NCBI GenBank assembly: GCA_003612405.1
Contig: RAYR01000013.1
Coordinates: 113,334 to 177,333 of the forward strand
DNA: 64,000 bases
Source: a bacterium 0.1xD8-71
GTDB taxonomy: Bacteria; Bacillota; Clostridia; Lachnospirales; Lachnospiraceae
Reading direction: 5' to 3'
The stretch's first letter is position 1; each line of letters opens with the position of its first letter. Both the position numbers and the translations under genes were made by a program. The notes under the pieces were generated by a model. The model ran no database searches. It was not told the DNA's origin and worked only from the letters and a program-made list of their open reading frames with translations. This document shows positions 27,368 through 35,866 of this stretch, piece after piece.

Positions 27368-28147
27368 CTATTGCTTTTGGACCACTTCATATATTTTTAT
27401 TAGGTTATGAAGCAGGCGGTCAACATCCTTCAATCGAATAGAATTGGGGCCGTCAGAAAGCGCTTCTTCCGGATTCGGATGCACTTCCATAAACAGGCCG
27501 TCTGCACCTGCCGCCACGGCCGCCTTGGCAAGATATTCCACATACCCTCTGTTACCTCCGGTAGATGTGCCATTCCCTCCGGGTTTTTGCACACTGTGAG
27601 TTGCGTCAAAGATAACCGGCACCTTATTTTTTTGCATCTCAATAATAGATGTCATATCTACCACAAGGGTATTGTATCCAAAACTGGTTCCCCTCTCACT
27701 CAGCATAATCTTACTGTTTCCGGACATACGTATTTTCTCAACCACATGCTGCATGTCCCAGGGCGCCATGAACTGTCCCTTCTTAATATTAATCATCCTG
27801 CCTGTCCTTGCTGCCGCAGTGAGCAAGTCCGTCTGCCTGCACAAAAAAGCCGGTATCTGAATGATATCAGCCACTTCTGCCGCTCTCTGTGCCTGCCATG
27901 GCTCATGAATATCCGTACATATCTTCAACCCATACTTCTGCTTTACCTTCTTTAAAATCCCCAGCCCTTTCTCCATGCCCGGACCTCTGTAGGACGACAG
28001 GGAAGTGCGGTTTGCTTTGTCAAAGGAAGCTTTAAAATAATAATCTACATCATATTTTGATATGATATCCTTCATCTGTCCTGCAATCTCCATAATCATG
28101 TCTTCGGACTCAATCACACAAGGGCCTGCTATTATGATAAATTTCAT
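27368..28147 (-). CDS. kdsA: KdsA-like 3-deoxy-ulosonic acid 8-phosphate synthase
   Basis: A 259-residue TIM-barrel protein that matches the KDO-8-phosphate synthase family: IIAGPCVIES, YYFKASFDKANRTS, YRGPGMEKGL, LKICTDIHEP, IIQIPAFLCRQTDLL, KKGQFMAPWDM and VIFDATHSVQKPGG. The family condenses phosphoenolpyruvate with arabinose-5-phosphate. Gram-positive bacteria lack lipid A, so here it most likely makes an ulosonic acid for a surface or flagellar glycan. A KdsC-like phosphatase gene lies in the same operon. No clear KdsB gene (CMP activation) was found in the window. Confidence 0.9.
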   Translation of the reverse strand: MKFIIIAGPCVIESEDMIMEIAGQMKDIISKYDVDYYFKASFDKANRTSLSSYRGPGMEKGLGILKKVKQKYGLKICTDIHEPWQAQRAAEVADIIQIPAFLCRQTDLLTAAARTGRMINIKKGQFMAPWDMQHVVEKIRMSGNSKIMLSERGTSFGYNTLVVDMTSIIEMQKNKVPVIFDATHSVQKPGGNGTSTGGNRGYVEYLAKAAVAAGADGLFMEVHPNPEEALSDGPNSIRLKDVDRLLHNLIKIYEVVQKQ

Positions 28148-28252
28148 ATTCTTTCTCCTCCGTCTCTATTGCATCCGCCTTCATATAAAAATTTATATCT
28201 AACATTTTTCTTCCTCTCGCCATTCCTATAGTTTTGGCACAATAAGCTACAA

Positions 28253-29653
28253 TTAAACTGGTCTGAATCCTCTGAACTCTGCATTATGCTTTTGATACAA
28301 CTCAAAAAGACACAGTCGGTTTTTCTCTTTTACTTTATCCAGATAAGCATCTAATAAGACACCGTTTGCCCAATCCAACGCTTTATAAAACTCCTCATCC
28401 GTCATTTGAGTAAAGTTACAGGTAAGCAAGTCAGAATTGGTATGCTTATTCTCATAAAAATCGCCAATATTCTTTAGCAGCCCTCTTTCAATCGCAATCT
28501 GATATAATTCCGTGCCCGGATATGGTGTCACAGGACGTATCGTTCTTATCTGGGCACCGTCATCATATTTCAGGAGGAAATCAACATCCTTTTTTAAGGT
28601 CTCCATATCCTCATCAAGATTACCGAATATAATATTTAATCCCGGTGAAATACCTGCTTTCAGTGTGTTTTCAATGCCCGCAATAATCATATCTGTTTTC
28701 AGATTCTTATGCATACGCTCCAACGCCCCGTCATCCATGGATTCGATTCCATAATTGATAAACACACATCCCGCTTCCTTTAACAGACGCAGCATATCTA
28801 TATCTTTACATGCATAATTCAATCTTCCTTCACACCAGAATTTTATATTTAATTTATTATCAATAATCGCCTGTGCGATTTCCTTTGTTCTTGCCACAGA
28901 TGACATTAAAAGCTCATCATCGAACGCTATGTAATTCACGTGAAAGCGGTCTATCAGTTCTTTCATCTCATCAATAATACTCTGTGTGGAACGCGGTCGG
29001 AAGCCACTGTCCATCCGATAGCAGAAATTACAGTGAAAAGGACACCCTCGTCCACTCAACATCTGCATACACCTGTCGCTCCTGCTGGCATTGGGATACT
29101 GATACAGTACATGATGTTCCATGGTAAACAAGTCCCATGCCGGATATGGAATGGAATCTACATCCTTAATCAGAGGCCTTCTGGGATTTTCAACATAACA
29201 ATTATTCTCGTCAATATAGGCCATGCCCTTTACCGTTGAAAAGTCGCCTCCCTGCTCCCAAACCTGAAGCATTTCCTTACAGGTCTCTTCACCTTCCCCC
29301 ATAACCACAGCATCAACACCCGCAAAATTGCGCAGAAAATATTCTGGATCGGGTGACGGCATATGTCCGCCCATCCAGAAAAACGGCTTTTCTCTTACTT
29401 CACTGACTGCCTGCGCTATTTTCTTAACTTTTCGATACTGGTAATAGCCACCGCAGCTGCCTATACCAACAGCATCAAAATGATTATTATTTAAATAATC
29501 CTTCAATTCTTCCTCGGTATAGTGAAAAATATTCTGCTCATAAATCTCCACCTCATATCCAACAGACAATAACGCTGCTGCAATATATCCCAGTCCTAAT
29601 GGAAAATAACTCACATGGCTATCATTATCATAAGCAATTAAAAGCACTCGCAT
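28253..29653 (-). CDS. B12-binding radical SAM protein
   Basis: A 466-residue protein. Residues 1-150 form a cobalamin-binding Rossmann domain (FPLGLGYIAAALLSVGYEV, GGHMPSPDPEY, VVMGEGEETCKEML). Residues ~190-400 form a radical SAM barrel whose cluster ligands are C-x3-C-x2-C in GRGCPFHCNFCYR. Such enzymes methylate unreactive carbons or rearrange substrates. Located between NeuB-like and KdsA-like genes, it may modify a sugar precursor. It has a good AGGAGG site. Whether B12 is really used is unproven. Confidence 0.8.
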   Translation of the reverse strand: MRVLLIAYDNDSHVSYFPLGLGYIAAALLSVGYEVEIYEQNIFHYTEEELKDYLNNNHFDAVGIGSCGGYYQYRKVKKIAQAVSEVREKPFFWMGGHMPSPDPEYFLRNFAGVDAVVMGEGEETCKEMLQVWEQGGDFSTVKGMAYIDENNCYVENPRRPLIKDVDSIPYPAWDLFTMEHHVLYQYPNASRSDRCMQMLSGRGCPFHCNFCYRMDSGFRPRSTQSIIDEMKELIDRFHVNYIAFDDELLMSSVARTKEIAQAIIDNKLNIKFWCEGRLNYACKDIDMLRLLKEAGCVFINYGIESMDDGALERMHKNLKTDMIIAGIENTLKAGISPGLNIIFGNLDEDMETLKKDVDFLLKYDDGAQIRTIRPVTPYPGTELYQIAIERGLLKNIGDFYENKHTNSDLLTCNFTQMTDEEFYKALDWANGVLLDAYLDKVKEKNRLCLFELYQKHNAEFRGFRPV

Positions 29654-29688
29654 TTATGCAACCTCCTGTTAAATGGTCTTGCTACCCT

Positions 29689-30567
29689 TTATCCCCTCAG
29701 TTTTTTAAGTACAGCTATTTCCCCCTCATGCAACACCTTTTCTCCATTTCCCACAATATCCTTTACCTCTCTTATCCTTCCCTTTAAAAGAGACATCGCA
29801 TGAACTGTCAGACTCGGTTTCTGATCCGTCCCCCACATTTCATGTGACAGTGTAACATGTCTTTCTATCACTTTGGCTCCAAGCATGGAAGCTGCCACTG
29901 TGGGTTCCAAGCCCATTTCATGTCCGCTGTAACCAACCAGACAATCATACCTGTCCCTTAACGTTTTAATCATACTTAAATTGATATCTTCATATGGCGT
30001 CGGATACTCAGAGTTGGCATGTAACAGAATATAATTGCCATCGGAATATTTTTCCAAAACATCTACCGCTGCATCAATTTCCTCCAATGTACTCATACCG
30101 GTTGCCATAATGATTATTTTGCCTGACTGACATGCTTTCCTCAAAAGCTCCAGATTGGTTATCGTTGCGGAAGCTATTTTGATATAAGGGACATTATATT
30201 GTAACAAGAACTCCAAACTCGGCATGTCCCATGGCGAAGCCGACCAACTTATCGGCTTTTCACTGCAATATCTGTCTATGTAATCATATTCCTCTTTACC
30301 AAACTCGATACGCTTTTTATAATCAAGGTATGTCATCTCTCCCCATGGTGTCTGACGTATCACTGATTTTTGATGCTCCAATACCGCTATATCTGGTTCT
30401 CTCTTTTGAAATTTAACAGAATTCCATCCGGTCGCAAATGCCGCATCAATTAACTTTTTGGCAATCTGTAAATCCCCATTATGATTGATACCAATCTCAG
30501 CTATCAGATAAGGCTCTGAGGTCTCATTAATAACATAATCATCAATAACTATTTCTTTTCTGCCCAT
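29689..30567 (-). CDS. NeuB-like nonulosonic acid synthase lacking the SAF domain
   Basis: A NeuB-family TIM-barrel protein of about 292 residues from the ATG at 30567. A TTG at 30624 would add 19 residues but has poor initiation signals. Family motifs are YLIAEIGINHNGDL, SVKFQKREPD, YIKIASATITNLELL, IIMATGMSTLEEID, LLHANSEYPTP, VGYSGHEMGLEP, AKVIERHVTL and DQKPSL. Normal NeuB has a C-terminal antifreeze-like (SAF) domain of ~60 residues. This one ends soon after the barrel. It should condense phosphoenolpyruvate with a hexosamine-type aldose, giving a sialic-acid-like sugar. Exact product not readable. Confidence 0.85.
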   Translation of the reverse strand: MGRKEIVIDDYVINETSEPYLIAEIGINHNGDLQIAKKLIDAAFATGWNSVKFQKREPDIAVLEHQKSVIRQTPWGEMTYLDYKKRIEFGKEEYDYIDRYCSEKPISWSASPWDMPSLEFLLQYNVPYIKIASATITNLELLRKACQSGKIIIMATGMSTLEEIDAAVDVLEKYSDGNYILLHANSEYPTPYEDINLSMIKTLRDRYDCLVGYSGHEMGLEPTVAASMLGAKVIERHVTLSHEMWGTDQKPSLTVHAMSLLKGRIREVKDIVGNGEKVLHEGEIAVLKKLRG

Positions 30568-30627
30568 CTTTATCCCGTATATCCTTTCTATCCATACATC
30601 ACACCTTGACGGACTAATATTCAAATC

Positions 30628-31530
30628 TTATGCATCTTCTTCTGAAAATAAAGAATGTTTTCCAACACGCATGGACTTGTTCGTCGTATACACAAGCGCA
30701 TCCTCACGGCTATACAGTTGATCACAGTCTCCGCAGATCATATTACTGTTTCTTAAGCTGTCTTCTTCCTGCATGTCTCTTAGTTTTCTCAAAACTGGTC
30801 CATCTATAATTTCCTGCAACGTAGATTCCTGAATATTCCCAAGTGATAACTCTGTATTAAAATCATAACAACAAGGTGAAACCTCTCCATTCACTTTAAT
30901 ATAAAGTCCGTTTAAGGTATCCAGGCGGAGGCAGCGGCAAGGGGCTTTCTGCCTGAAAGATAAATCCGAATCATCCGAATGTGGCCAACGGTTTAATTTC
31001 CAGATATTAATCTGTTCCACTTTCTCTTCATAATAGCTTTTCCACTCTTCCATCTCATCGTGTGTATCCGGCATATCCAGATAGGACATAACTACAGCCG
31101 GGCGTTTTTCTAATTTGAGAAAATTATCTATATTTATTTTATTTTCCTCGTATTTCAAAGAACCTCCATGTACATGTTCGTATGTTTCCTTATGAATTCC
31201 ATACATGGAAAAATTAATTTCATCAAGGTAAGTACATATGATTTCCAAAATATGACCACTTAACCTATGTCCTGTTGTCGTTAATGCCAATTTAATATGC
31301 GGATAATTCTCCTTGACATACACCAACTTTCTCTCCAGCTCAGGATCCATAAGCGGCTCTCCAAATCCTGTCAGTGTCATCATTTCTACACCACACTGTG
31401 CAGATTCCACCACACATTTTTCAAACAATTCCTGTTTCATATGGGTTAGTAAACCCGTATATTTATCTCTGACACACATGATACAGTTGCCTGCACACAG
31501 CGTCGTATTCTCAATCGAAATAATTTTCAT
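30628..31530 (-). CDS. Radical SAM protein with SPASM-like C-terminus
   Basis: A 300-residue protein. The iron-sulfur ligands are C-x3-C-x2-C in TTLCAGNCIMCVRDK. The glycine motif is LTGFGEPLMDPE. A C-terminal set of cysteines (APCRCLRLD, SPCCYD, MICGDCDQ) fits an auxiliary-cluster SPASM domain. SPASM enzymes act on peptides, aminoglycosides or sugars. In this operon it most likely edits a sugar precursor, for example by dehydrogenation or epimerisation, but no specific reaction can be stated. Confidence 0.8.
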   Translation of the reverse strand: MKIISIENTTLCAGNCIMCVRDKYTGLLTHMKQELFEKCVVESAQCGVEMMTLTGFGEPLMDPELERKLVYVKENYPHIKLALTTTGHRLSGHILEIICTYLDEINFSMYGIHKETYEHVHGGSLKYEENKINIDNFLKLEKRPAVVMSYLDMPDTHDEMEEWKSYYEEKVEQINIWKLNRWPHSDDSDLSFRQKAPCRCLRLDTLNGLYIKVNGEVSPCCYDFNTELSLGNIQESTLQEIIDGPVLRKLRDMQEEDSLRNSNMICGDCDQLYSREDALVYTTNKSMRVGKHSLFSEEDA

Positions 31531-31600
31531 AATACAATGCCGTTCCTTTCATCTGATTTGGACATAAAGCATAATAAATATATAATCTGCCTCTTGAATC

Positions 31601-32110
31601 TTATTCCCCTTTAGCAGAATCAGCCGTTAGATATTCCGCCAGCTCACGTACAACTCCATATCCGCCTCTTGTCTCCAATACAACATCCGCTTCCTTCTTT
31701 ACAATTTCATATGCATCCGACGGCACTACAGATATACCGACAATCTGCATTGCTTCCAAATCATTAATATCATTTCCGACATACAGAATATTTTCCAGAT
31801 TCATTCCCCTGCTTTCAACATATCGTCTTAACACTTCTTTCTTATTTCCAACGCCTTGTATTACATTTATTTTTAACTTTTCTGCTCTTTTACCAACCAC
31901 AGCATTTTGTTCTGTTGATAAAATCATACATTCAAATCCCGCTTCTTTGAGCATATTGATTCCCATACCATCAGCCCTGCTGACAAATACACTTTCTATT
32001 CCACATTCATCTACCAATACACGGTTGTCTGTCATAACACCGTCAAAATCAAACACAAGCATATCTATTTGGTGTACATCTACATTTAATATATCTTCCC
32101 TTGTTTTCAT
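31601..32110 (-). CDS. KdsC-like HAD phosphatase
   Basis: A 169-residue HAD phosphatase from the ATG at 32110 (AAAGGA six bases upstream). It has DMLVFDFDGVMTDNRV, ILSTEQNAVVGKRAEKL and YVGNDINDLEAM, the KdsC pattern without a cap domain. KdsC removes phosphate from KDO-8-phosphate. Relatives act in the 9-phosphate step of sialic acid synthesis. With KdsA-like and NeuB-like synthases in the same operon, either partner is possible. Confidence 0.88.
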   Translation of the reverse strand: MKTREDILNVDVHQIDMLVFDFDGVMTDNRVLVDECGIESVFVSRADGMGINMLKEAGFECMILSTEQNAVVGKRAEKLKINVIQGVGNKKEVLRRYVESRGMNLENILYVGNDINDLEAMQIVGISVVPSDAYEIVKKEADVVLETRGGYGVVRELAEYLTADSAKGE

Positions 32111-32197
32111 AAATTTTCCTTTATATAACAAATAAACAACTAAGGCATCTGCTGCTTCTCCTGACTCAAAGGAGCCAAACTGACATTACCATAATTT

Positions 32198-33550
32198 CTA
32201 CTGGGAATTACGTTCTATATTTTGCATCATGATCATCTTTCCCGTTTTCCTATATAACTGCACCACACTGCTGGCATCTCCATAATACGCATCTGAAAGT
32301 GCCACAGCCCTGTCCATATCAGCGCTTTCATCGTAAATTCCCCAGCCTTCTTCTCTATAACGCTCTACAATCTCCTTATACATATTCCAAAGCTGAGGCC
32401 TCATAGACTCAATCGTAGCCTGTATCAACGGATGTGGACGCCACAGCAGTGTCATTTCATCCTGATTCTTCTTAAATATCTCAAGCACTGACAATATCTT
32501 CTGAAGCATCTTTTCATCATGAACAAGTAATCCTGATACACTCGTATTGTAAAAAACAATCTTCTTCCAACTTCCATCAGGCTTCTCTATGACTTTCAGC
32601 CACTCGTCAGGTACTTTCAGGCTCTCTTTTCTTGTATCCAGTACCTTATCTACTTTGGGAGAGCCTAAACCCAGAATTTTTTCTTCCCAGATTTTCCGCG
32701 TATCCTCCCCCATTGTTTCACTCATAACATTAATATAAATCTGTCGCATCTTTTCTGATTGCACAATCACCTTATCCGCATTAACCACTGCCGGCACTGC
32801 ACAGAAACGTCCCATACCTTTTACTGCCTCTTCATTATCCGGTTCAATCTCCCCTAATATATAATAAGATATATATACTAATTTATTTGTCAATCTCTTT
32901 AAATTAGGTGAATAAAAAAAGGGATGTACACTGGTCACAAGATTCCGCTCATCATAAGGGTTATGAATATATATCATATCCGGTTTCCGATTCTCGAAAT
33001 CATACGCATCGTATTTCGTAATCGGAACATAATCGGGATATAAACCTCCTTCATAGTGTACTTCCCTGAAACTTCCGTCTGGATTCTTATCATAGTAAGG
33101 GATCGGGATCACATAAGCATCACATTCCGGATCAGCATCCGCTGCCTTCCACACACTTTCCAGACTGTCCCACATGCTTGCTTTATAAGGAATAAAAACT
33201 ACCTCTCTTCTTATCACAACATCATTTTTTAAACTGTTTTCTACTTTAATCAGTTTCTGCCTCAACAATTTTTGGATTTTGGCGGCACTGATTTCACTCT
33301 TCTCTGCCAATTCTTTGTGAACCCGATAGATTGTTTCACAATAATCTTCCAATACTGCAACTGTCGGATGGTTTTCGCCCTCGGTCTCTTCAATTAAAGT
33401 TCCCATGGCAATCCCGCCGTTTTGACAGTCTTCCAAAAGCGCTGCAGCAAGCTGTATATTTTTCTGTTCTATATAATTTCTAACCTGATTATGTGCTTCC
33501 TCTATCTGCTTGACCAGTTCCTCTGCCTGTTGCTTTTGCGCAATTCTCAT
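32198..33550 (-). CDS. TagB/TagF-like transferase, paralogue without propeller
   Basis: A 450-residue protein, paralogous over its length to the N-terminal half of the 21352-23901 product: VFIPYKASMWDSLESV, PDMIYIHNPYDERNLVTSV, KILGLGSPKVDKVLD, LLWRPHPLIQ and YYGDASSVVQLY. The C-terminal pattern (HPL, then a Tyr-Gly-Asp-Ser-Ser segment) is like CDP-glycerol glycerophosphotransferases. The N-terminal ~110 residues are helical. It is the first gene of the minus-strand cluster and has a strong AGGAG start. The transferred group and the acceptor are unknown. Confidence 0.6.
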   Translation of the reverse strand: MRIAQKQQAEELVKQIEEAHNQVRNYIEQKNIQLAAALLEDCQNGGIAMGTLIEETEGENHPTVAVLEDYCETIYRVHKELAEKSEISAAKIQKLLRQKLIKVENSLKNDVVIRREVVFIPYKASMWDSLESVWKAADADPECDAYVIPIPYYDKNPDGSFREVHYEGGLYPDYVPITKYDAYDFENRKPDMIYIHNPYDERNLVTSVHPFFYSPNLKRLTNKLVYISYYILGEIEPDNEEAVKGMGRFCAVPAVVNADKVIVQSEKMRQIYINVMSETMGEDTRKIWEEKILGLGSPKVDKVLDTRKESLKVPDEWLKVIEKPDGSWKKIVFYNTSVSGLLVHDEKMLQKILSVLEIFKKNQDEMTLLWRPHPLIQATIESMRPQLWNMYKEIVERYREEGWGIYDESADMDRAVALSDAYYGDASSVVQLYRKTGKMIMMQNIERNSQ

Positions 33551-33973
33551 TATCCTCTCCTATCTATAAAACTTCGCACTCTTATCAGGCCAAAGTCCAT
33601 AATCTAAAAAATCCATTAATGCCATAAGTGCAATAACAGATTTTACGCCAATACCAACTTATCTCTGCATCCATGCAACTTTTCCACAATCCTTGTCTAT
33701 ATTTTATCATATTATATATCGACTGAAAAGTTGAAAATATTAGCTAATAATTACGTCCCTGCCACTAACTCTCTGTTGTAAAGCAGCACTCAGACATGCT
33801 TAACTTTATATTTTGCGAACTTAATGTTTCATTAATTTTTATCCGTATTTTTCCATTTTCTATTTTTATTGTTTATTTTTATTCCTTTTATCATGAATTA
33901 TTGTAGAGTTAAGAATGTGAGATAACACAATGACATGTGCAACTCAAAGACTATTTTACTTTCGGAGAAAACT
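33551..33973. other. Divergent intergenic region between glycan cluster and XRE gene
   Basis: This 423-base AT-rich stretch holds no convincing gene. On the minus strand it holds the sigma-28-like promoter listed separately (33716-33742). A plus-strand ATG at 33935 could extend the XRE gene but has a weaker ribosome site than the ATG at 33974. Confidence 0.7.
33716..33742 (-). promoter_or_regulatory. Sigma-28-like promoter of the minus-strand glycan cluster
   Basis: Minus strand: TAAT (33742-33739), 15-base spacer, GTCGATAT (33723-33716). The consensus is TAAA-N15-GCCGATAT, so it has one mismatch in each box. A TATAAT overlaps downstream and could instead be a sigma-A -10. It lies 166 bases upstream of the first gene. 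Confidence 0.5.
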
Positions 33974-34333
33974 ATGGAATTTGGTGAATTTCTAGCTAAA
34001 CTGCGCAGGGAAAAGGGATATTATCAAAAAGAAGTAGCCGCATACCTGAATGTGACTGTAGCGACTATCTCCAACTATGAGAAAGGTGTACATTCTCCCG
34101 ATCTTGATACCCTTGTTAAACTGGCAGACTTCTATGATGTATCTACGGACTATCTCTTACAGAGAACCAGGTATAAAGCAAGTATTCGTACGCTCAACAA
34201 ACGATTATCTGCTGACTACACCATAAGCGATATTATTAATACCACTTTGGAGTTAGACCGGCGTAATATCAAGGCCCTCTTAGACTATTATGAACTTCTG
34301 ACGCTGCGTAACTCTGTCAGCCATATCAAATAA
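33974..34333 (+). CDS. XRE-family transcriptional regulator
   Basis: About 119 residues from the ATG at 33974, which has CGGAG six bases upstream. The helix-turn-helix (residues ~3-60) is clear: FLAKLRREKGYYQKEVAAYL, VTVATISNYEKG, PDLDTLVKLADFYDVSTDYL. The C-terminal ~60 residues are helical with no known ligand domain. It lies between the minus-strand glycan cluster and plus-strand glycosyltransferases, so it may regulate one or both. Targets are not known. Confidence 0.88.
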   Translation: MEFGEFLAKLRREKGYYQKEVAAYLNVTVATISNYEKGVHSPDLDTLVKLADFYDVSTDYLLQRTRYKASIRTLNKRLSADYTISDIINTTLELDRRNIKALLDYYELLTLRNSVSHIK

Positions 34334-34564
34334 ACATTAGAACATGCCATATAAGTACCAAAATAAATTTATCCAACTGGCATCTATATGTAATTTGTCG
34401 TATGTAGCATAACACAACCCCCCGTAAAACACAAGCATGGCTTCTTTTGCACTCTGTCCAACCATCGGAAACTATGGTAAACTGTATACAGCACATATGC
34501 TGGTAACCCCTGCGGCCTGCCAGATGACACTGTAGCCAGAATACAACCATGGAGATTCCCTGTT

Positions 34565-35719
34565 ATGACAATCCTTTATATCGAATGGAATAGTTTCGGC
34601 AACGAAGACATGAAAGAAGCCTTTCAGACAGAAGGACACACTCTGATCTGCTTTCCTTTCTCCAACAAAGAAGGCCGGCATGATGAGACTGTAGAGTCTT
34701 CCATTATGGGAGTGTTGCGCAAGAAAGCTCCTGATATTGTTTTTTCTTTCAATTACTTTCCCCTGATCTCCAATGTCTGTAAAAAGGCGGATATCCCCTA
34801 TATTTCCTGGGTCTATGACAGTCCTTATGTGATGCTTTATTCCTATACTGTCATCAATCCCTGCAATACCATCTATGTATTTGACAAAGAATTATGTCTG
34901 GAGTTTGCACGCTCCGGTATTCATACCGTACAATATCTGCCCATGGCAGCTAATACTGAACGACTGGACAGGCTGTGTCCTGTGCCGGCACAGATTCCCA
35001 TCCTGTATGATATCTCCTTCGTTGGCTCCCTCTATACTGAAAAGCACAACTTTTTCGAGCGTATGACCACTTTGGGCGGCTATACCAAAGGCTACCTGGA
35101 TGCCCTGATGTCCATGCAGATGCATATTCAGGGTTATAATTTCATTCAGGATTCATTGTCTCCCATTATGGAAGACTTATATCAAGCACTTCCTATGGAC
35201 CCAAATACAGACGGTGTAGAGACACGAGAATATCTCTATGCCCAGTATGTGATCAACCGCAAGATTACCGGCCTTGAGCGCGCAGAACTCCTTCGGGCTA
35301 TTACCAGACACTACGCTATGGATCTTTTTACCCATGACAGGAGTTACTCCATGCCAAACCTGACCAATCACGGCCCTGTGGATAATGTCATACAGATGCC
35401 CCTGGTCTTTAAACAGAGCAGAATCAATCTGAATATTTCCCTTCGCAGCATTAAGAGCGGCATCCCCCAACGGGCATTCGATATTATGGGCAGCGGAGGA
35501 TTTCTTCTGAGTAATTATCAGGCGGATTTTCTGGACGATTTTATCCCTGGAAAAGATTTTGATTATTATGAAAGTAAAGAAGACCTGCTTGCCAAGATTG
35601 ATTATTACCTGAGCCACGAAGATGAACGCCAGGCCATTGCCGGCAACGGCCATGATAAGATAGCCGCCGCCCACACCTATCGGCACAGAGTCCGGGAAAT
35701 GTTGGACCGGTTTCAGTAA
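34565..35719 (+). CDS. CgeB/DUF3880-type glycosyltransferase
   Basis: A 384-residue GT-B-like protein. The N-terminal DUF3880 part has ILYIEWNSFGNEDM, PDIVFSFNYFPLISNVC and IPYISWVYDSP. The C-terminal part has a CgeB/Glyco_trans_1_2 pattern: SFVGSLYTEKHNF, INLNISLRSIKSGIPQRAFD, IMGSGGFLLSNYQADF. It is paralogous to the 47792-48982 product, and the two copies flank the flagellin/GT2 region. It likely adds a sugar to flagellin or the attached glycan. The 231-base region upstream has no promoter I could assign. Confidence 0.82.
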   Translation: MTILYIEWNSFGNEDMKEAFQTEGHTLICFPFSNKEGRHDETVESSIMGVLRKKAPDIVFSFNYFPLISNVCKKADIPYISWVYDSPYVMLYSYTVINPCNTIYVFDKELCLEFARSGIHTVQYLPMAANTERLDRLCPVPAQIPILYDISFVGSLYTEKHNFFERMTTLGGYTKGYLDALMSMQMHIQGYNFIQDSLSPIMEDLYQALPMDPNTDGVETREYLYAQYVINRKITGLERAELLRAITRHYAMDLFTHDRSYSMPNLTNHGPVDNVIQMPLVFKQSRINLNISLRSIKSGIPQRAFDIMGSGGFLLSNYQADFLDDFIPGKDFDYYESKEDLLAKIDYYLSHEDERQAIAGNGHDKIAAAHTYRHRVREMLDRFQ

Positions 35720-35791
35720 CCGTCCTTACCGGATTATTGCCGGAGATTTTGAGCAATTCATAAAATCTTTTGCCTTTTAGTCACTGTCTGA

Positions 35792-35820
35792 TTCAAAGAC
35801 CATAGATTTTCTGATATAAT
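35792..35820 (+). promoter_or_regulatory. Extended -10 promoter for the GT2-TPR operon
   Basis: TTCAAA (35792-35797), 17-base spacer, TATAAT (35815-35820) preceded by TGA, which gives the extended -10 pattern TGnTATAAT. It sits 46 bases upstream of the first of four glycosyltransferase genes. Confidence 0.65.
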
Positions 35821-35866
35821 TAAGATAAAACAGATAGGTGATACCCACGAAAGCAAAGGAGTCCTT

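Noticed and set aside
30568..30624. A longer NeuB-like protein starting at TTG 30624
   Set aside because: The start codon is weak, has no ribosome site and lies almost at the stop of the preceding gene; the ATG at 30567 fits the family start better.
34334..34564. A sigma-28 promoter for the first CgeB-type gene
   Set aside because: TAAA boxes occur but no adequate CCGAT-type -10 lies 15 bases downstream.
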